Under the pieces are notes generated by a model that worked only from the letters and a program-made list of their open reading frames with translations, did not search any database and was not told the origin of the DNA. A DNA stretch of 60,000 bases from contig NC_092677.1 in assembly GCF_964355755.1 (NCBI RefSeq), positions 69,001 to 129,000 of the forward strand, given 5' to 3'. This document shows, one piece after another, positions 58,901 through 60,000 of the stretch (the first letter of the stretch is position 1; every line of letters begins with the position of its first letter). This stretch comes from Antedon mediterranea. Taxonomy: Eukaryota > Echinodermata > Crinoidea > Comatulida > Antedonidae. The translations under genes were made by a program, and so were the position numbers.

Positions 58901-60000
58901 GTGTAAGATTTCAACAACTACAGGATAACAAAACTTACAAAATAGCAATAAAGAATTCAAAATTGTTTTTTTATATATTCGGCATATTTTTTTCCAAAAA
59001 CCAAAACTGTAGATGAGATGCAGTAACTATAAAGTATTGAAGTTGGTGGTTAAGGGTCCTGGGTTAGGGTTAGGGTTAGGTTATTGAAGTTGGTGGTTAA
59101 GGGTCCTGGGTTAGGGTTAGGGTTAGGTTATTGAAGTTGGTGGTTAAGGGTCCTGGGTTTCTTTGAGAAGGATAGTGAATGTGTCTATGTATCCTTGACA
59201 ATATATCTAAATATATAAGAGAAGAGTATACATACGTTGACACTGATCACATACGGCAACACCTTTCAAACAAGTACTGTGCATATTGCATTCACAATCT
59301 ACCTCACATCTGTTACCAGTCCAACCTATTTCACAGCTACATTTATTCTCAAAGGGATTTGAACATCTTCCATGAACACAGGCTTCAGTACATCTGCAAA
59401 CAAATTAACAGTTTAATTTTAATAATTCTAACCCTAACCCTAACACAGGCTTCAGTACATCTGCAAACAAATTAACAGCAATTAAATCAAACATTCAGCT
59501 CTTTTTTGTGTGTGGTGTGGCATGTCTTATGGCGACAGTGGTCCTTTGACCTCTTTTGCCACTCCTTGGCACACTCAAAGTTTATGTATTGTTTTAATGT
59601 TGCTAAAATTAATAAATATAGTAGTGATATGATGTCGTGTGACATATGGACACATTAAATTTTGTTGTCACATAAAGTTTAATAGTGTAAACAGAGTTTT
59701 ACACTTGGATCTTGGATTATAGTTTTATTTCTCAATAAAAATTTGATCTATATCTTTCTTTTTTGTACAAATCACACCATCTTTTTCATATCTCTCATTA
59801 TACTCACGTTTTTTGACAAGTTACACCATCTCCTTCAAATCCCTCGTTGCAACGACAAGAAAAGCCAAGGTGCTCATCAATGCAAGTGGCGTTCCCCGAG
59901 CAGTTATTCTGATGTCGCTCACACAGATGACATTTTTGATAATCCCAGATGGCTGGAGATGTTACATTAGTTGCACTGATGTACGTACACTCAGATTGCA
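36647..60000 (-). CDS. MEGF8: MEGF8 orthologue, C-terminal 1,673 residues (22 exons; N-terminus outside the window)
   Basis: Minus-strand exons: 59808-60000 (partial), 59236-59393, 58675-58888, 47607-47838, 47274-47394, 46893-47107, 46557-46798, 46053-46242, 45151-45334, 44709-44866, 44299-44437, 43930-44182, 43688-43820, 41139-41334, 40647-40870, 39443-39849, 38973-39189, 38669-38788, 38280-38504, 38066-38162, 37072-37916, 36647-36907. All GT-AG, phases agree; 5,022 in-frame bases with the stop. Order: EGF, laminin-EGF, CUB, EGF, kelch, PSI-type Cys repeats, EGF/laminin-EGF, transmembrane, tail. This is the second half of the MEGF8 CUB-kelch-PSI-EGF plan. Signatures matching MEGF8 rather than attractin: GDPRNGG.C before the CUB, IDLFVFFSVFFS at the membrane, and LPGG..AP..GCLASAL in the tail. 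Vertebrate MEGF8 is a cell-surface protein acting with MOSMO and MGRN1 to lower Smoothened levels; function here is inferred from orthology. Confidence 0.95.
38066..39189 (-). CDS. MEGF8: MEGF8 membrane-proximal EGF and laminin-EGF modules (four exons)
   Basis: 38973-39189: CDPPCKNGGVCTKC, CRCAFGYLGGDC, CACNGHSDC. 38669-38788: GPQCQYCIPNYVGNPVNGGA, CSSHCNGNSDEC. 38280-38504: VCINCQNNSEGEKCEKCKAG, CICNGNCDTC. 38066-38162: CAKCMVGFHGFPSLGQPC. Compare vertebrate VCVNCQNNSYGEKCESC and CAKCRESFHGSP. The last donor has two options three bases apart (GAAG|GTAGTA or GGTA|GTAAGT, ending 38066 or 38063), both in phase. Confidence 0.92.
39443..44182 (-). CDS. MEGF8: MEGF8 last kelch blade and PSI-type cysteine-rich region (five exons)
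   Basis: 43930-44182: IGNRIYVYGGQTG then a PSI (DLCSLETTRDGCYERPGCSV). 43688-43820: CNQQRLQDRTCSLATSCAEC. 41139-41334: TCKWCTYCPKGQC and CAASTCSQCHDLNCIW. 40647-40870: CPEPCLQNESCRQC and GWESCVWS. 39443-39849: a further PSI (CSVKTRCRHCLQESGCGWCS) then an EGF (CPPENECLNGHHAC, YECECQSGYNC). The C-x2-C and G-C-x-W-C patterns are typical of PSI modules and align exon by exon with MEGF8. Introns here carry private 83-, 64-, 36- and 82-bp arrays. Confidence 0.92.
40108..40608. repeat. 83-bp tandem repeat, six copies, MEGF8 intron
   Basis: Unit with GCCTAATAAGGGTGTGTGGT, ATTGGGAGAGTTGACAAGAT and ACCAAGATATTGGATCCTGT. Copies are almost identical (AAATAACC versus AATTAACC). The last copy ends about 40 bases from the exon at 40647-40870, and 40083-40107 holds a partial start. 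Confidence 0.92.
40876..41066. repeat. 64-bp tandem repeat, three copies, MEGF8 intron
   Basis: Unit with AAAAGTTAAATGATCACACT and GATAAGTAGAATTAATGAAG, then a GA-rich end. Starts at 40876, 40940 and 41004, within a few bases of the acceptor of exon 40647-40870, so the polypyrimidine tract (on the minus strand CTTTTATTAG) is part of the first unit's edge. Confidence 0.9.
41525..42064. repeat. 36-bp satellite, 15 copies, MEGF8 intron
   Basis: Perfectly regular 36-bp unit GATAAAACATGTAAAACAAG + TGATACATCTATACCT. Open in two plus frames because 36 is divisible by three; not coding. It shares its TGATACATCTATACCTGATA portion with the longer units that follow. Confidence 0.96.
42065..43587. repeat. 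82-bp satellite, about 18-19 copies, MEGF8 intron
   Basis: Unit of about 82 bp: GATATGTTTTTATCCTGTAT, AAATAGGTTTAAATAAATAA, AATAAGTAAATAATCATTGT, CACAAGTGATACATCTATAC. Length varies by one T (TTTT/TTTTT) and by AAGTAAATAATC versus AAGTAATAATC. It contains the 20-bp core of the 36-bp array next to it, so one array was derived from the other. Confidence 0.95.
44299..46798 (-). CDS. MEGF8: MEGF8 kelch-repeat exons (five exons)
   Basis: 46557-46798 finishes an EGF (LCVCDAGFGGVSC) and starts the propeller (GNLIIFGGFSMQHGFMNDIW). 46053-46242: PRGHTAACYYGNKMVIFGG. 45151-45334: AVAGHTLTKIGG and LILIGGYSPEHGLNHDTW. 44709-44866: YGHTTVYDENTQALYVFGGY. 44299-44437: LFHSAISIQDNMIVLGGVDD. The glycine pairs after hydrophobic strands (IFGG, LIGG, VFGG, VLGG) and the spaced Trp residues define six-blade kelch repeats; order and spacing match MEGF8 kelch 7-12. 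Extracellular protein-interaction platform. Confidence 0.93.
44950..45055. repeat. short degenerate repeat, MEGF8 intron
   Basis: Repeats of GACTTAAGGCTAAGTTGGCT and GCTTACTTAAGTTGGCTTAC. A similar small array, TTTACACTGGCTA repeated three to four times, lies at about 45464-45510. Both non-coding. Confidence 0.75.
45698..46020. repeat. 63-bp tandem repeat, five copies, MEGF8 intron
   Basis: Unit with GTAAGCACAACATACAAGGA, CTACTTTATACAGTATGTAG and ACACCACTTTAAGAACCCCA. It ends about 33 bases from the donor of exon 46053-46242. The 138-residue minus frame over it is a repeat artefact. Confidence 0.92.
46893..47838 (-). CDS. MEGF8: MEGF8 CUB domain and following EGF (three exons)
   Basis: 47607-47838 begins GGSCYIPCSGRILLTNISSG and ends INIDCR. 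47274-47394 carries LEFVTVYDGMAL and GKFCGEGLPQHLTVTAYS, with the YDG and FCG features of a CUB. 46893-47107 finishes the CUB (YGFKALFQVHSC) and adds an EGF (CPKNCYGNRKC, ECVCKEGFHGNMC) plus the start of the next (CPNQCSRHGVC). The acceptor of the first exon, TTTTAATTGTAG|GAATGG, is the authentic copy of the junction repeated about 65 times in the upstream intron. Confidence 0.93.
47806..51512. repeat. 57-bp satellite built from an intron/exon junction, about 65 copies
   Basis: On the minus strand each unit reads intron end TTATTCATTATTTTAATTG + TAG, then exon start GAATGGTGGGTCCTGTTACA + TACCATGTAGTGGA. The final copy (47806-47838) continues into the MEGF8 CUB exon; the first copy (near 51490) follows unique intron sequence. 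Units differ by scattered substitutions (GTCC/ATCC, ATGATT/ATTATT), and one copy at about 50740 has a 4-base insertion. The unit is stop-free in several frames, which explains the very long open frames on both strands. Confidence 0.97.
51625..58620. repeat. 66-bp satellite, about 106 copies, same MEGF8 intron
   Basis: Unit (plus strand) with CTCATTACAGTTCTATTCTT, CTTCCTACCTACTGTATGGC, CCTGACTAATACATTGTAGA and GTAAGT. Two main diagnostic sites: TGTAGAGT versus TGTACAGT, and CTTCCTACC versus CTTGCTACC. Long stretches alternate between the two types, giving a 132-bp higher-order unit (clearest at about 56520-57360). Spans 6,996 bp, which is 106 times 66. The open frames of 706 and 1,623 codons on the minus strand are translations of the repeat. 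Confidence 0.97.
58675..60000 (-). CDS. MEGF8: MEGF8 exons 1-3 of the window: EGF-like and laminin-EGF modules
   Basis: 59808-60000 encodes a Ca-binding-type EGF (CERHQNNCSGNATCIDEHLG, then FSCRCNEGFEGDGVTCQ). 59236-59393 encodes a second EGF (CTEACVHGRC, CSCEIGWTGNRC) and the start of a laminin-EGF (CECNMHSTC). 58675-58888 finishes it (QHNTTGTRCDSCLTGFY) and adds another (CSCNGHGDPAKGFC, CYCRDQTNGTNCQYC, LYGDP). The last donor, CCAAG|GTATC, leaves two bases that pair with the G of the CUB exon to give the conserved GDPRNGG. Introns here hold telomere-like repeats and a duplicated splice site. Confidence 0.93.
59037..59158. repeat. 47-bp repeat containing telomere-type (TTAGGG)n, MEGF8 intron
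   Basis: Three copies of ATTGAAGTTGGTGGTTAAGG + GTCCTGGGTT. The first two carry GGGTTAGGGTTAGGGTTAGG, and the third stops before it. TTAGGG is the animal telomere repeat, so this is a short interstitial telomeric sequence that was itself tandemly duplicated. Confidence 0.9.
59375..59478. repeat. duplicated MEGF8 3' splice site separated by telomere-type repeats
   Basis: The 37-bp segment AACACAGGCTTCAGTACATC + TGCAAACAAATTAACAG occurs at 59375-59411 (the functional acceptor and start of exon 59236-59393) and again at 59442-59478. The 30 bp between holds TTTTAATAATT and CTAACCCTAACCCT. Confidence 0.92.
59545..59625. repeat. dispersed repeat, second copy of the 32608 element
   Basis: TCTTTTGCCACTCCTTGGC followed by TCAAAG, TTTATGTATTG and a TTAATAAATA tail matches the sequence at 32608-32700. 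Probably the 3' end of a retroelement family; only two copies are in the window. Confidence 0.4.

Noticed and set aside
36647-60000. Assignment to attractin or attractin-like instead of MEGF8
   Set aside because: Attractin shares CUB, kelch, PSI and EGF modules and an SRPF-type tail, but the membrane segment (DLFVFFSVFFS), the LPGG...GCLASAL tail and the GDPRNGG.C entry to the CUB match MEGF8 closely.

Overview
The window is animal nuclear DNA: AT-rich, intron-rich, dominated by tandem repeats. Two protein-coding genes are well supported, both on the minus strand and arranged head to tail. The sequence suggests an invertebrate deuterostome, most likely an echinoderm. There is one ETS gene with features of both vertebrate ETS1 and ETS2, the MEGF8-type protein is easily aligned with vertebrate MEGF8, and the word TAGGCCTA and its relatives are scattered throughout. 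This placement is an inference; no species marker was seen.

Layout. (1) 1-17.9 kb: no confirmed gene, only two weak candidate exons. It holds minisatellites with periods of 27, 88, about 57, 47, 49 and 38 bp. Some are split by transposons: a 179-bp foldback element with a TTA duplication, a 1.08-kb TIR element with a 5-bp duplication, and the 3' end of a non-LTR retrotransposon. (2) 18.1-28.9 kb: an ets1/2 transcription factor gene, 8 coding exons and 481 codons, with a complete PNT (pointed) domain, a conserved TP phospho-site, two IKQE SUMO-type motifs and a C-terminal ETS domain. An alternative first coding exon lies upstream. A tRNA-containing insertion with a 15-bp target duplication sits just upstream of the PNT exon. 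(3) 28.9-36.6 kb: intergenic, with a 1.3-kb Mutator-like TIR element that contains a second TIR element, and a 1.6-kb 21/24-bp minisatellite. (4) 36.65-60 kb: the C-terminal 1,673 residues (22 exons; the N-terminal part lies beyond 60000) of a MEGF8 orthologue: EGF / laminin-EGF, CUB, EGF, kelch, PSI, laminin-EGF, transmembrane segment and cytoplasmic tail. All MEGF8 and ets exon boundaries given here are GT-AG and phase-consistent, and both assembled reading frames are exact multiples of three.

Most unusual feature. The MEGF8 intron before the CUB exon is about 10.8 kb and about 98 percent satellite. One of its two arrays (57 bp, about 65 copies) was made by tandem duplication of the intron/exon junction itself. 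Every copy therefore carries a 3' splice site plus the first 33-34 bases of the CUB exon, in the same phase. Use of different copies would lengthen the protein by multiples of 19 residues without changing frame, except upstream of one copy with a 4-base insertion. A second MEGF8 3' splice site (near 59.4 kb) is also duplicated, with telomere-type repeats between the copies.

Function. ETS1/2 is an ERK-responsive nuclear activator. MEGF8 is a single-pass membrane protein whose vertebrate orthologue restrains Hedgehog signalling by recruiting an MGRN1-type ubiquitin ligase. Nothing here shows the two act together; they are simply neighbours.
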